DNA of 64,000 nt from Bradyrhizobium sp. CCBAU 51627. Lineage in GTDB: Bacteria > Pseudomonadota > Alphaproteobacteria > Rhizobiales > Xanthobacteraceae. The notes beneath the pieces were generated by a model that saw only the letters and a list, made by a program, of their open reading frames with translations, searched no databases and was not told where the DNA came from. How positions within the stretch are numbered: the first letter of the stretch is position 1; the number at the start of each line of letters is the position of its first letter. Positions 24,590 through 33,624 of this stretch are shown here, one piece after another. Made by a program: the position numbers and the translations under genes. The stretch is from contig NZ_LBJG01000009.1 of NCBI RefSeq assembly GCF_028128765.1, positions 48,357-112,356 on the forward strand, given 5' to 3'.

Positions 24590-24937
24590 GATTTTCGATA
24601 TTCCGAATGTCTGCGGTTTTAGGGCAAAAGCGTTGCCCGGCCCTGAAAACGGGGCGGACACCATCGCCATGGCGGAGGATTTCGCGTGTGTGATCTACGC
24701 CATTGAGATCAATAATCAACCTGAAACGGCATGCAATTGACGCCGATCAAATGCGCATTTCGGCTTGAAATCACTAAAGAATTAACGATTTTCTCTTCCA
24801 TGCCGCATTGCGGCAATTTCTTTGCTCAAATGGCCATCGGAACAGCACTTAATTTCCGTCGGCCCTCGCGAAAAAGTCATTAAGGGTGTCGCAAGGCCGC
24901 GACACACTCGGCGGCGATCCGGCAAAATGGTTCGACA
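24590..24937. other. Divergent promoter region of fpr and the ATP-grasp gene
   Basis: About 350 bases, AT-richer than the surroundings in 24700-24800. It holds no ORF, RNA gene or clear dispersed repeat. A small GTCGC..GCGAC inverted repeat is near 24888-24902. It probably carries promoters for both flanking genes; I could not assign a specific operator. Confidence 0.5.
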
Positions 24938-25789
24938 ATGCCCCCTCGTGAACGGATCTTCGTAACGGCGATACGGCACTATTGTGCACGTCACGGCATC
25001 CCCTTGGATGTGCGCGCCGGCGGCTGGCTGATCGCGATGCGCCGGGGCGAGATGCGCCGATTCGCCTTCGGCTACGATATCGGGCTGAACAGCGCGATCG
25101 CGCACCGGCTCGCCAACGACAAGTCGGCGACCTCAGAGGTGCTGGAGATGGCGGGCGTGCCCTGTATTCCGCATCACCTCTTCCTCAACCCGAAGCTGGG
25201 CAAGAATGTTGTCGGCCCCGCCTGGCGCGAGGCCATGATCGAGTTGCTTCACAATCATCCGCAAGGCGTGGTGGTGAAGCCGAACGAGGGGACATCGGGG
25301 CGCTCGGTATTCAGGGTGGCGACAGAGGCGGACCTCGACCTCGCGGTTGGCGAAGTCTTTTCCATGAGCGCCGGGCTCGTAATCTCGCCCTATGTCGCGA
25401 TCGAGGATGAAGTCCGTGTGATCCTGCTCGATGGCGTGCCTCTCATCGTCTACAGCAAGCAGCGCGGCTCGGATTGGCGGCATAATCTCGACGCCGGCGC
25501 AAAGCCGGTGTTGCTGGAGGATGGCGCGGATCGCTCGGCTTGCGTGAAGCTCGCGATCGATGCCGCGAGCGCCATCAGCATCGCCTTCGCGTCCATCGAC
25601 GTGGTGCGTGTCGACGGCGATTGGCGCGTGCTGGAGATCAATTCCGGCGTGATGATGGAGGCGCTGGGCAAGCTCCATCCGGAGCTGGTGCAGGCGACGT
25701 ATGACGCGGCGCTGGACCGGGTGTTCGGGAAAGGCGGCACGAGCGATGGCCTATCACCGTCATCCCGAGAGAGAAGCAACTGCCGCTAG
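24938..25789 (+). CDS. ATP-grasp family protein, RimK-like
   Basis: A 283-residue ATP-dependent carboxylate-amine ligase-like protein. Recognisable blocks are the ATP-binding lysine strand VVVKPNEGTSGRSVFRVA (around residue 112), the region EDEVRVILLDGVPL (around 157), and the metal-binding end WRVLEINSGVMMEAL (around 234). The family joins a carboxylate to an amine through an acylphosphate; substrates vary from peptides to small metabolites and cannot be told here. It is divergent from fpr and its 3' end overlaps the convergent binding-protein gene by four bases. The last 20 residues are low-complexity. Confidence 0.85.
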   Translation: MPPRERIFVTAIRHYCARHGIPLDVRAGGWLIAMRRGEMRRFAFGYDIGLNSAIAHRLANDKSATSEVLEMAGVPCIPHHLFLNPKLGKNVVGPAWREAMIELLHNHPQGVVVKPNEGTSGRSVFRVATEADLDLAVGEVFSMSAGLVISPYVAIEDEVRVILLDGVPLIVYSKQRGSDWRHNLDAGAKPVLLEDGADRSACVKLAIDAASAISIAFASIDVVRVDGDWRVLEINSGVMMEALGKLHPELVQATYDAALDRVFGKGGTSDGLSPSSRERSNCR

Positions 25790-26706
25790 TTATTCGCGCT
25801 CGCGGAATCGTCCATCGCCTTGAAGGCTTCTTCCAGTTGCAGCGAGATCGGCACGTTCATCCGCTCGCCGGTCGGCATCCGCGCCATGAACCATTTGTTG
25901 TAGAGCGGCACGAGATCGTGATTGGAGCCGAGCTTGCGGAAGGCGCGCTCGACCACGGCCGAGAGTTGCGGCTCGCCCTTGCGGAACATGATGCCGTAGG
26001 GATCGTAGGACAGATAGTCGCCGGTGACGCGAAACTTGTCCTGCGACTTGTGCCGGACGATCAGGCCCGAGAGCAGTATGTCGTCGGTCGCGAATGCGTC
26101 GGCCTTGCCGTCGACCAGCATCTGGTACGACTGTTCGTGATCGGCGCCGACGACGATGGTCAGGCCCAGCGAGAACTTCTGGTCGGCGGCCCGGATCGCC
26201 TGCTCGTTGGTGGTGCCCTTCGTCACCACGATGGTCTTGCCCTTCAGATCGGTCAGCGACTGCGCGCTGGAGGCTTTGGGCACCATCAGCTTGGTGCCGG
26301 CGACGAACATCAGCGGCGAGAACGCGACGCGCCTGCCACGCTCCGAGTTGGCCGTGGTCGAGCCGCACTCCAGATCGATCTTGTTCTGGAGCAGCGCGTC
26401 GATGCGGTCATCCGAGGTGACCTTGACATAGTCGATTCTGAGATTGGGATCGTCGACCTCGGCGCCGATCTCCTCGACGATAGCCTCGCAGAGTTCGAGG
26501 CTGTAGCCGATCGGCCTGTTAGCCTGATCAAGGAACGAAAACGGCGGCGAGCTTTCGCGGTAGCCGAGCCGCACGGCGTGCGCGTTCTTGATGGCCGACA
26601 GCGTCGGGCTGAGCCCTTCGCTGCTGCCGGTCTGGGCGAAGGCGTCCGTTGCCAGCAGGCACGCCGCCAGCAACAGGCCGCTCGAAATCGCCGTCAGAGG
26701 GCGCAT
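25786..26706 (-). CDS. Amino-acid ABC transporter substrate-binding protein, GltI-like
   Basis: A 306-residue periplasmic binding protein (SBP_bac_3 fold) with a signal peptide cleaved after ATDAFAQ. It shows the typical opening VRLGYRESSPPFSFLD and the ligand-loop block IDLECGSTTANSERGRRVAF. The motifs resemble glutamate/aspartate-binding GltI. No permease or ATPase lies beside it. It is transcribed 12 bases after the dicarboxylate symporter gene on the same strand. It may feed another transporter or have a sensing role. Confidence 0.92.
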   Translation of the reverse strand: MRPLTAISSGLLLAACLLATDAFAQTGSSEGLSPTLSAIKNAHAVRLGYRESSPPFSFLDQANRPIGYSLELCEAIVEEIGAEVDDPNLRIDYVKVTSDDRIDALLQNKIDLECGSTTANSERGRRVAFSPLMFVAGTKLMVPKASSAQSLTDLKGKTIVVTKGTTNEQAIRAADQKFSLGLTIVVGADHEQSYQMLVDGKADAFATDDILLSGLIVRHKSQDKFRVTGDYLSYDPYGIMFRKGEPQLSAVVERAFRKLGSNHDLVPLYNKWFMARMPTGERMNVPISLQLEEAFKAMDDSASANN

Positions 26707-26718
26707 GACGCACTCCCG

Positions 26719-28014
26719 TCAATGGCCGGCCAGCGCAGGCACTTCGCCCGGCACCATGTCGCCGGGCACGACGTCGCCCGGTCCCATCGCATGCTCGGGT
26801 CCGAGCTCGCCCTCCCACTTCGCGACGACCGAGGTCGCCAGCGTGTTGCCGATCACGTTGGTGGCGCTGCGGCCCATGTCCAGGAACGTATCGATGCCCA
26901 TGATCATGAGCAGGCCCGCCTCGGGGATGTTGAACTGCGCCAGCGTCGAGGCGATCACGACGAGGGAGGCACGCGGCACGCCGGCGACGCCCTTCGAGGT
27001 GATCATCAAGGTCGCGAGCAGCGCGAGCTGTGTGCCGAGCGGCATGTCGATGTGATAGCTCTGCGCGATGAAGATACTGGCGAAAGTGCAGTACATCATC
27101 GTGCCGTCGAGGTTGAAGGAATAGCCGAGCGGCAGCACGAAGCTCGAGATCCGCGACGAGGCTCCGAAACGGTTGAGGCCTTCCAGCGTCTTCGGGTAAG
27201 CCGCTTCCGAGCTCGCGGTGGAGAACGCGATCATCAGCGGCTCACGAATCAATCGCAACAGATGGCTGTATCGCGGTCCGATCACGATGAAGCCGACGAC
27301 CACCAGGATGCCCCAGAGGATGAACAGCGAGAGATAGAAGCCGCCCATGAACACGACGAGCTTCCAGAGCACCAGCAGACCGTTCTTGGCCACGGTCGCG
27401 GTGATGGCGGCCCACACCGCGAGCGGTGCGAACAGCATCACATAGCTCGTCACCTTCAGCATGATGTGGCTGATGTCGTCGATCAGCGCCAGGATCGGCT
27501 TGGAGCGCTCGGGCAATGCACCCATCGCCACCGAGAAGAACACGGCGAAGATCACGATCTGCAAGATCTCGTTCTGCGCCATCGCGTCCGCAATCGAGGT
27601 CGGGATCAGATGGGTCAGGAACTTCTCGATCGAGAAGGCGGAGACCGGCAGGCCGGTCGATTGGCCCGCCGCAGGCAAGGTGCCCGGAAAGTTCGCGCCG
27701 GGCTGCAGCAGATTGACCATCAGGAGGCCGAGCAACAGCGAGACGAAGGAAGCGCTGACGAACCAGCCCATGGTCTTGGCGAAGATGCGGCCGAGCTTGG
27801 CGCCCGAGCCCATATGCGCGATCCCGCCGACCAGAGTGGCGAACACCAGCGGCGCGATGATCATCTTGATCAGGCGCAGGAACATCATGGCGATCAGGTT
27901 GATGGCGGAGGCCCACTCGGCGCGGGTATCGGGCAGGAAATTGTAGATCGCCGAGCCCACGATGATGCCCAGCATCATCGCTGCCAGAATGTATTGCGTA
28001 AACCTGTTCGACAT
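26719..28014 (-). CDS. Dicarboxylate/amino acid:cation symporter (DAACS family)
   Basis: A 431-residue inner-membrane symporter of the DctA/GltP family, importing C4-dicarboxylates or acidic amino acids with H+ or Na+. The conserved serine-rich hairpin appears as LMIAFSTASSEAAYPKTLEG, followed by FVLPLGYSFNLDGTMMY and the NVIGNTLATSVVAKWE end of the transport core. About eight membrane helices are expected. In rhizobia DctA fuels nitrogen-fixing bacteroids, but several paralogues exist and no dctBD regulators are adjacent, so I do not assign the symbol. It probably forms an operon with the binding-protein gene downstream. Confidence 0.93.
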   Translation of the reverse strand: MSNRFTQYILAAMMLGIIVGSAIYNFLPDTRAEWASAINLIAMMFLRLIKMIIAPLVFATLVGGIAHMGSGAKLGRIFAKTMGWFVSASFVSLLLGLLMVNLLQPGANFPGTLPAAGQSTGLPVSAFSIEKFLTHLIPTSIADAMAQNEILQIVIFAVFFSVAMGALPERSKPILALIDDISHIMLKVTSYVMLFAPLAVWAAITATVAKNGLLVLWKLVVFMGGFYLSLFILWGILVVVGFIVIGPRYSHLLRLIREPLMIAFSTASSEAAYPKTLEGLNRFGASSRISSFVLPLGYSFNLDGTMMYCTFASIFIAQSYHIDMPLGTQLALLATLMITSKGVAGVPRASLVVIASTLAQFNIPEAGLLMIMGIDTFLDMGRSATNVIGNTLATSVVAKWEGELGPEHAMGPGDVVPGDMVPGEVPALAGH

Positions 28015-28222
28015 TGCTTACCCCCACGTACACCGGCGCTTCATGATGTCGCAGATGTCAGAGCGACGCAACACGCTTTGCGTGTGGGCGCGTTGGCCGG
28101 ATGTTCCCGTTGTGAAATGGAACGGCGCGATCTAGCCTTCGTGCAGCGCACAACAATGCGGTCTGCACGTTTTCTTTGCGGCACCTGCATCAATAATCGC
28201 CAAGCAACGAGGGGAAAACGCC

Positions 28223-29224
28223 ATGACGAGCAACGTCAATCGCCAAATTCTTCTGGTCGAAAAACCCAGCGGCAAGCTCGGGCCCGAGCATTTCAGGATG
28301 GTTGAAGGCGCCACGCCCGAGCCGAAGGACGGTGAAGCCTTGCTGCGGGTACGATACATCTCGCTCGATGCTGCCAACCGCGCCTGGATGCACGGCGCAA
28401 CCTATCGCTCGGCCGTCGAGGCCAACAGCGTGATGGCCGGCGGCGCCATCGCCGAGGTCGTCAGTTCGAAGGCCGAGGGGCTTGCGCCCGGCGACCTCGT
28501 CTTCGGTGACACCGGCTGGCAGGAGTTTGCCGCAGTGCCGGCAAAACATTTGACGAAGATGCCGAAGCTCGAGCCGATGACGCATCTGCTCAGCGTGTTC
28601 GGCATCGCCGGTCTCACTGCTTATTTCGGCCTGCTCGAGGTCGGCAAGCCGAAGGAGGGGGAGACGGTCGTAGTCTCCGCGGCCGCAGGCTCGGTCGGCT
28701 CGATCGTCGGGCAGATCGCCAGGATCAAGGGATGTCGCATCATCGGCATCGCCGGCGGCGCGGACAAGTGCAACTGGCTGACCTCCGAACTCGGCTTCGA
28801 TGCCGCCGTCGACTACAAGGACGGCGCAGTGTTCAAGGCGCTGCGCGCGGCAGCGCCAAAAGGCATCGACGTCTATTTCGACAATGTGGGCGGCGACATT
28901 CTCGAGGCCTGTCTTCCGCAGATGAACAATTACGGTCGCATCGCCTGTTGCGGCGCGATCTCGCAATATGACGGCGCGCCGTCGGCGCACGGCCCCCGCG
29001 GCGTGCCCGGCCTGATCGTGGTGAAGCGGCTCATCATGCAGGGATTCATCGTGATGGACTACATGAAGGAAAGCCAGCGCGCGCTGGCCGACCTTCAAGC
29101 CTGGGTCAAGGCCGGCAAGCTGAAGGTGCAGGAAGATATCATCGATGGCCTTCAGAACACGCCGAAGGCGCTGATCGGATTGCTCGCCGGCGAGAACCGC
29201 GGCAAGCGCATGGTCAGGCTCTGA
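28223..29224 (+). CDS. NADP-dependent oxidoreductase (zinc-independent MDR, leukotriene B4 dehydrogenase type)
   Basis: A 333-residue medium-chain reductase. The nucleotide-binding motif is VVSAAAGSVGSIVGQIARIKG (split 150-170), followed by IGIAGGADKCNWLTSELGFD. Structural and catalytic zinc cysteines are absent, as in the alkenal/curcumin/leukotriene reductase group that reduces C=C bonds of enones. A strong ribosome binding site (GAGGGG) precedes the ATG. It is monocistronic and divergent from the symporter gene. The substrate is unknown. Confidence 0.93.
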   Translation: MTSNVNRQILLVEKPSGKLGPEHFRMVEGATPEPKDGEALLRVRYISLDAANRAWMHGATYRSAVEANSVMAGGAIAEVVSSKAEGLAPGDLVFGDTGWQEFAAVPAKHLTKMPKLEPMTHLLSVFGIAGLTAYFGLLEVGKPKEGETVVVSAAAGSVGSIVGQIARIKGCRIIGIAGGADKCNWLTSELGFDAAVDYKDGAVFKALRAAAPKGIDVYFDNVGGDILEACLPQMNNYGRIACCGAISQYDGAPSAHGPRGVPGLIVVKRLIMQGFIVMDYMKESQRALADLQAWVKAGKLKVQEDIIDGLQNTPKALIGLLAGENRGKRMVRL

Positions 29225-29374
29225 CGACCTAGTTACGTCGCAATTCTGCGCATATGATCTACTTGCGGTGGTGGCGAACGCGGCCAAGGATGCCGCACGC
29301 GGCATCGGCCGCGAGATTGTTTACATTACTTTTAATAATGCGTCGGCGTTACCGACAGGGCAGGATTCGTTCAA

Positions 29375-30217
29375 ATGTTCAACATGTTGAAACATGCATC
29401 GACGCGTCACGCGTTGCTCGCCGCGGCACTCTTCGCAACCGCAACAAGCGCATTCGCGCAAGCGCCGACCGAAGCTCAGAAGAGCGCCATCCGCTCCGCC
29501 TGCCGCTCGGATTTCATGGCGCATTGTGCGAGCGTGACGCCCGGCGGCGTCGAGGCGTATCAGTGTTTGCAGAGCCACATGTCGAGCCTGTCGGCGGGAT
29601 GCCAGACCGCAGTGCGCGCCGTCGAGCCGGCCGCAGCGCCGAAGACCGAGGCGGCGCCCGCCAAATCCGAGCCGGCCAAATCCGAAGCTGCCAAACCCGA
29701 ACCGGCAAAGACCGAAGCAGCGCCCGCGGTCGCACCTGCGGCGAAGCCGACCAGCGCCGCTCCGAAAGCCGCCGCGGCCAAGCCGAGCAGCGCACAGGTT
29801 GCGTTGGTCAAGAGCGCGTGCCGCGCCGATTATTCCAAGGTGTGCGCCAGCGTCCCGCCGGGCGGTGCGCCCGCCCTCGAATGCCTGGAGAAGAACAAGA
29901 CCAAGGTCTCGCCGGCTTGCGAGAAGGCCGTGACGGCGGCCGCAGGTGGCGGCGCGTCAGCGGGGGCTGCACCGGCGGCCGCTGCCGCACCGACCGCCGG
30001 AGCAGCACCGGCGGCCGCGCCTGCCGTGATCGTTCTCCGTTCGCTCAGGCCACGCGAAGAGTTGTTCGTCGCGCGCTCCGCCTGCAGCGCCGACATCCGC
30101 TCGCTCTGCGCCGGGGTCGCGCCCGGCGGTGGCCGCGTCGTGCAATGCATCGCCAGCAACGCAGCGTCGCTGTCGCCAGCGTGCAGGGACGTGCTGGCGC
30201 CATTTGCGGCGCGATGA
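29375..30217 (+). CDS. Secreted protein with three cysteine-rich repeats
   Basis: A 280-residue exported protein with a signal peptide cleaved near SAFAQAPT. It contains three copies of a roughly 45-residue repeat with four cysteines each. The pattern is SAC-x-A/S-D ... C-A-x-V-x-P-G-G ... C-x(13)-C, as in IRSACRSDFMAHCASVTPGG, VKSACRADYSKVCASVPPGG and ARSACSADIRSLCAGVAPGG. The repeat resembles the cysteine-rich GLG1-type repeat seen in alphaproteobacterial proteins. Two linkers rich in Ala, Pro, Lys and Glu separate the copies. Cysteines are probably paired in the periplasm. Function unknown. A TTTACA-like promoter element lies near 29321. Confidence 0.85.
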   Translation: MFNMLKHASTRHALLAAALFATATSAFAQAPTEAQKSAIRSACRSDFMAHCASVTPGGVEAYQCLQSHMSSLSAGCQTAVRAVEPAAAPKTEAAPAKSEPAKSEAAKPEPAKTEAAPAVAPAAKPTSAAPKAAAAKPSSAQVALVKSACRADYSKVCASVPPGGAPALECLEKNKTKVSPACEKAVTAAAGGGASAGAAPAAAAAPTAGAAPAAAPAVIVLRSLRPREELFVARSACSADIRSLCAGVAPGGGRVVQCIASNAASLSPACRDVLAPFAAR

Positions 30218-30346
30218 TGCGCCAAGGCACAGACACCGGCACAGGCACAATGGTGAACTGCGTCCACGAATGAATTTTCGCGCGCCTGCCACGACCAATC
30301 TTTTGCGGATATCCGATTTCAATCACGTCAAGACCGGGAGGACAAT

Positions 30347-30562
30347 ATGCGTTCATTGCTACTCGTTGCTTCTGCGGTTCTCGCCTTCGGAGCGACCATG
30401 ACCTTCGAAGCGTCCGATGCCAATGCGGTGGTGTGCGCCCGCGGCGTCTACCGCGCCGGTTGCGCCGGATCGAACGGAGCCGTCGTAGTCCGCCACCCCG
30501 TGCCGGTAGTCCGCTGCACGCGGGTGCTGGTGAATGGGGTCTACGTGAAGCGCTGCGTCTGA
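30347..30562 (+). CDS. Small secreted protein with four cysteines
   Basis: A 71-residue product with a Sec signal peptide (about residues 1-27, ending SDANA). The mature part of about 44 residues has cysteines in VVCARG, RAGCAG, VRCTRV and KRCV. A ribosome binding site (GGGAGG) sits seven bases before the ATG, supporting a real gene. Similar tiny secreted proteins are common in Bradyrhizobium-type genomes without assigned function. It follows the cysteine-rich repeat gene but has its own 130-base upstream region. Confidence 0.8.
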   Translation: MRSLLLVASAVLAFGATMTFEASDANAVVCARGVYRAGCAGSNGAVVVRHPVPVVRCTRVLVNGVYVKRCV

Positions 30563-30718
30563 CGCCCGTGTGGCCAAGCCGACGCGGTTTGGCTATGATT
30601 CGCACCTGACGGTTTCGGGCCCGTGGAAAGCCGGTGTCCGCGGCTGTGCTGCGCCGCACCTCGCCTTGTCGGTAATTCCGCTGGCGTGGGAGGCCGGAGC
30701 CCATTAGTCTACCCTGAG

Positions 30719-30738
30719 ATAGTAAGTATACTGTCAAT
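30719..30738. promoter_or_regulatory. MarR operator, copy 1 (monooxygenase-ligase operon)
   Basis: ATAGTAAGTATACTGTCAAT is identical at 18 of 20 positions to the site at 34899. It ends 14 bases before the TTG start at 30753, just upstream of the GGGAGG ribosome binding site, so a bound repressor would block transcription. The nearby MarR gene at 33625 is the likely partner. Confidence 0.75.
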
Positions 30739-30752
30739 TAGGGAGGCAGACG

Positions 30753-31892
30753 TTGCGGATCGCCGTGATTGGTGGGGGGCCCGGTGGGCTCTACTTCGCC
30801 TATCTCTGGAAGAAGCGTCACCCCGAGGATCAGGTCGACCTGTTCGAACAGAACCCGGCCGACGCGACCTGGGGCTTTGGTGTCGTGTTCTCCGACCAGG
30901 CCCTGGAATTCCTGCGCGCCGACGACCCCGAGACGGTCGATGCGATCGCGCCGCATATGGAGAGCTGGCAGAACATCACGCTGAATCTCGGCGGCGACAG
31001 CGTCGCCATCGATGGCGTCGGTTTCTCCTCGATCGGCCGGCTCGAGCTCTTGCAGTTCCTGCAGCAGCGCGCGCTCGCGGTCGGCGTCATCCCCCGCTTC
31101 GACACACAGATCCAGGCCATCGACCAGCTCAATGGCCACGACCTGATCGTCGCGGCCGATGGACTCAACTCCATGGTCCGCCGCACCTTCGAGGGCGATT
31201 TCGGCACTTCGCTGTCCTACTCCTCCAACAAATTCGTCTGGTACGGCACCTCGAAGCGCTTCGACACGCTGTCGCAGACTTTTGTGAAGACCGATCGCGG
31301 CGCCTTCAACGCGCATCACTATCGATACTCGCCGACCATGAGCACCTTCCTGGTCGAATGTGACCACGCGACCTGGCAGGCCTATGGCTTCGCCTATAAG
31401 GACGTCGAGCAGTCCAAGGGCGTGTGCGAGGAGGTGTTTGCCGATACGCTCGGCGGCCACTGCCTGATCTCGAACAAGTCGGTCTGGCGCAATTTCCCCT
31501 GGGTGTGGAACGAGCACTGGTCGTTCAAGAACATGGTGTTGATCGGCGATGCGCTTCACTCGGCGCATTTCTCGATCGGCTCGGGCACGCGGCTCGCGAT
31601 CGAAGACGCGATCGCGCTGGTCAAGGCGCTCGAATCCGATGCGCATCTGTCGACCGCACTGCATCGCTACCAGGCGACGCGCAAGCCGGTGGTGCAGAAG
31701 CTCGTCAATGCGGCCCGCACCAGCGCGTTCTGGTACGAGCACTTTGCCCAGCACATGCAGCTCGGCCTGATGGACTTCGCCTATAGCTACATCACCCGCT
31801 CCGGCCGCATCGATGATTCCCGATTGCGCGCGATGTCGCCGACCTTCATGGCCCGCTACGAGGCCCAGAAGAATGCCGGAGACGCGGCATGA
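30753..31892 (+). CDS. FAD-dependent aryl-CoA monooxygenase (salicylyl-CoA 5-hydroxylase-like)
   Basis: A 379-residue group A flavin monooxygenase. The FAD Rossmann motif is IAVIGGGPGGLYFAYLWKK at the N-terminus, and the second FAD motif is VLIGDALHSAHFSIGSG (around residue 265). The sequence resembles the monooxygenase half of 2-aminobenzoyl-CoA monooxygenase/reductase and single-domain salicylyl-CoA 5-hydroxylases (GFGVVFSDQALEFLRADDP is characteristic). The TTG start at 30753 follows GGGAGG. Its stop overlaps the ligase start as ATGA. With the ligase and gentisate dioxygenase, a role in turning a hydroxybenzoyl-CoA into gentisyl-CoA is likely. Confidence 0.88.
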   Translation: MRIAVIGGGPGGLYFAYLWKKRHPEDQVDLFEQNPADATWGFGVVFSDQALEFLRADDPETVDAIAPHMESWQNITLNLGGDSVAIDGVGFSSIGRLELLQFLQQRALAVGVIPRFDTQIQAIDQLNGHDLIVAADGLNSMVRRTFEGDFGTSLSYSSNKFVWYGTSKRFDTLSQTFVKTDRGAFNAHHYRYSPTMSTFLVECDHATWQAYGFAYKDVEQSKGVCEEVFADTLGGHCLISNKSVWRNFPWVWNEHWSFKNMVLIGDALHSAHFSIGSGTRLAIEDAIALVKALESDAHLSTALHRYQATRKPVVQKLVNAARTSAFWYEHFAQHMQLGLMDFAYSYITRSGRIDDSRLRAMSPTFMARYEAQKNAGDAA

Positions 31893-33502
31893 GCAACGAA
31901 ATACGCGACAAGGTGCCCGCCGACAGCGCGGGCGTCCGCGAAATCGGCTTTGCCGTTCCGGACCTCTACAACGCCAGCCGCGTGGTGTTCGACAATCTCA
32001 TCGAAGGGCGCGGCGACAAGCTCGCGTTGATTGGCCCGGCAGGCACGCGGACCTATGCCGAGCTCTGTGCGGACGCTTGCCGTTGGGGCAACGGCTTTGC
32101 ATCGCTCGGCCTGAAGCGCGGCGATCGCGTGCTGCTGTTCCTGGACGACACGCCGGCTTATCCGGCCGCCTTCTTCGGTGCGGTGCGCGCCGGCTTCGTG
32201 CCGCTGCTGATCAACACGCTGACGCCACCGGACCTCTTACAATTCTATCTCGCCGATTCCGGTGCGGCCATTGCGGTCGCTGATGCCGAGTTCTGCGCGC
32301 GGTTCAATGCCGAGGCCTGCAAGGACACGGAACTGCGCACGCTGATCATCGTCAACGGCGATGTCGGCGACCACGCGGCGCGGAACGCGATCGCTGCCGC
32401 AGACTGGCTCTCGCAATTCCCATCCGAGCTAGCCGAAGCTCCGACGCATCGCAACGAGATGGCGTTCTGGATGTACTCCTCCGGCTCTACCGGCCGTCCC
32501 AAGGGCATCGTGCATCTCCAGCACGACATGGCCTACAGCGAGGCCGCCTTTGCGCGGAACGTGCTGAAGCTGACGCCGCACGACATCTGCTTCTCCGTGC
32601 CGAAGATCTTCTTCGCCTATGGCTTCGGCAATTCCATCACCTTCCCGTTCTCATCAGGTGCCGCGACGTTGCTGCTGCCGGGCCAACCGAAGCCGGCGGC
32701 GATCTTCGCTGCGATCGAGCAGTACAAGCCGACCGTCTTCTTCGGCCTGCCGACGCTCTACACCTCGCTGACCAAGGCGGACGGCGCAGACAAGACCGAC
32801 TTCTCATCGCTCCGCATGGCGCTCTCGGCTGCCGAAGTGCTCTCCGCCGAAGTCTTCAACGGCTGGAAGTCGCTCACCGGGCTCGAAATCGTCGAAGGCC
32901 TCGGCTCGACCGAGGTGCTGCACATCTATCTCAGCAATAGCCCCGAGCGGAAGAAGCTCGGCGCCGCCGGCCTGCGCGTGCCCGGCTACGAGGTCGCGCT
33001 GCGGGACAAGGACGGCCGCGACGTCGGCGACAACGAAGAGGGCATCTTGTGGGTGCGCGGCGATTCCAACACGCCGCTGTACTGGAACCGGCCCGACAAA
33101 TCCGCCGAGACCATCCGCGAGGGCGGCTGGATCTACACCGGCGACCGCTTCGTCCGCGACAGCGACGGCTTTCACTTCTTCCGTGGCCGCGCCGACGATC
33201 TCATCAAGATCTCGGGCCAGTGGGTCTATCCCCTCGAAGTCGAGCTTTGCCTCGCCGATCACCCCGACATCCGCGAATGCGCGGTGTTCGCGGCCGAGCT
33301 GCCGGATCGCCGCATGACGCTGAAGGCAGTGGTCGTGATGAACAACCGCGCGACGGATCAGGGCGAGGCGACGCGGCGGTTGCAGGACTACGTCAAGGGC
33401 AAGCTGCTGCCCTACAAATATCCGCGCGAGGTGATTTTCATCGACGAGTTGCCCAAGACTGGCACGGGGAAGATCGACCGGCAGGCGTTGTTGCGGATGT
33501 AG
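31889..33502 (+). CDS. Benzoate-CoA ligase family protein (aryl-CoA ligase)
   Basis: A 537-residue AMP-forming acyl-CoA synthetase. The P-loop is MYSSGSTGRPKGIVHLQHDM (around residue 190). Further blocks are EGLGSTEVLHIYLSN (around 340) and the hinge YTGDRFVRDSDGFHFFRGRADDL (split 405-430). The catalytic Lys lies in LPKTGTGKIDRQALL near the C-terminus. It belongs to the benzoate/4-hydroxybenzoate/2-aminobenzoate ligase group. It is translationally coupled to the monooxygenase gene. The context favours salicylate or another hydroxybenzoate as substrate; the exact acid is not proven by sequence. Confidence 0.9.
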   Translation: MSNEIRDKVPADSAGVREIGFAVPDLYNASRVVFDNLIEGRGDKLALIGPAGTRTYAELCADACRWGNGFASLGLKRGDRVLLFLDDTPAYPAAFFGAVRAGFVPLLINTLTPPDLLQFYLADSGAAIAVADAEFCARFNAEACKDTELRTLIIVNGDVGDHAARNAIAAADWLSQFPSELAEAPTHRNEMAFWMYSSGSTGRPKGIVHLQHDMAYSEAAFARNVLKLTPHDICFSVPKIFFAYGFGNSITFPFSSGAATLLLPGQPKPAAIFAAIEQYKPTVFFGLPTLYTSLTKADGADKTDFSSLRMALSAAEVLSAEVFNGWKSLTGLEIVEGLGSTEVLHIYLSNSPERKKLGAAGLRVPGYEVALRDKDGRDVGDNEEGILWVRGDSNTPLYWNRPDKSAETIREGGWIYTGDRFVRDSDGFHFFRGRADDLIKISGQWVYPLEVELCLADHPDIRECAVFAAELPDRRMTLKAVVVMNNRATDQGEATRRLQDYVKGKLLPYKYPREVIFIDELPKTGTGKIDRQALLRM

Positions 33503-33508
33503 CTCCCA

Positions 33509-33615
33509 CTGTCATCGCCCGGCTTCGACCGGGCGATCCAGTATTCCAGAGACAGCAGTAATGGAGCCGAGAAGCCGCGGCGTACTGGATTACCCGCTTT
33601 CGCGGGGAATGACAG
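33509..33615. repeat. Palindromic intergenic repeat, family B copy 1
   Basis: Outer arms CTGTCAT/ATGACAG flank GC-rich inner hairpins (CGCCCGGCTTCGACCGGGCG). The middle carries GATCCAGTATTCCAGAGAC and GAGAAGCCGCGGCGTACTGG, both nearly repeated in the element at 41351. It lies just after the ligase stop, between convergent genes. Confidence 0.8.
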
Positions 33616-33624
33616 CGGAGAATT

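Noticed and set aside
25837..28305. An 822-codon open frame on the plus strand
   Set aside because: It lies antisense to the binding-protein and symporter genes. Its product is full of Arg, His, Asp and Gln without any fold-like pattern, typical of mirror frames in GC-rich DNA.
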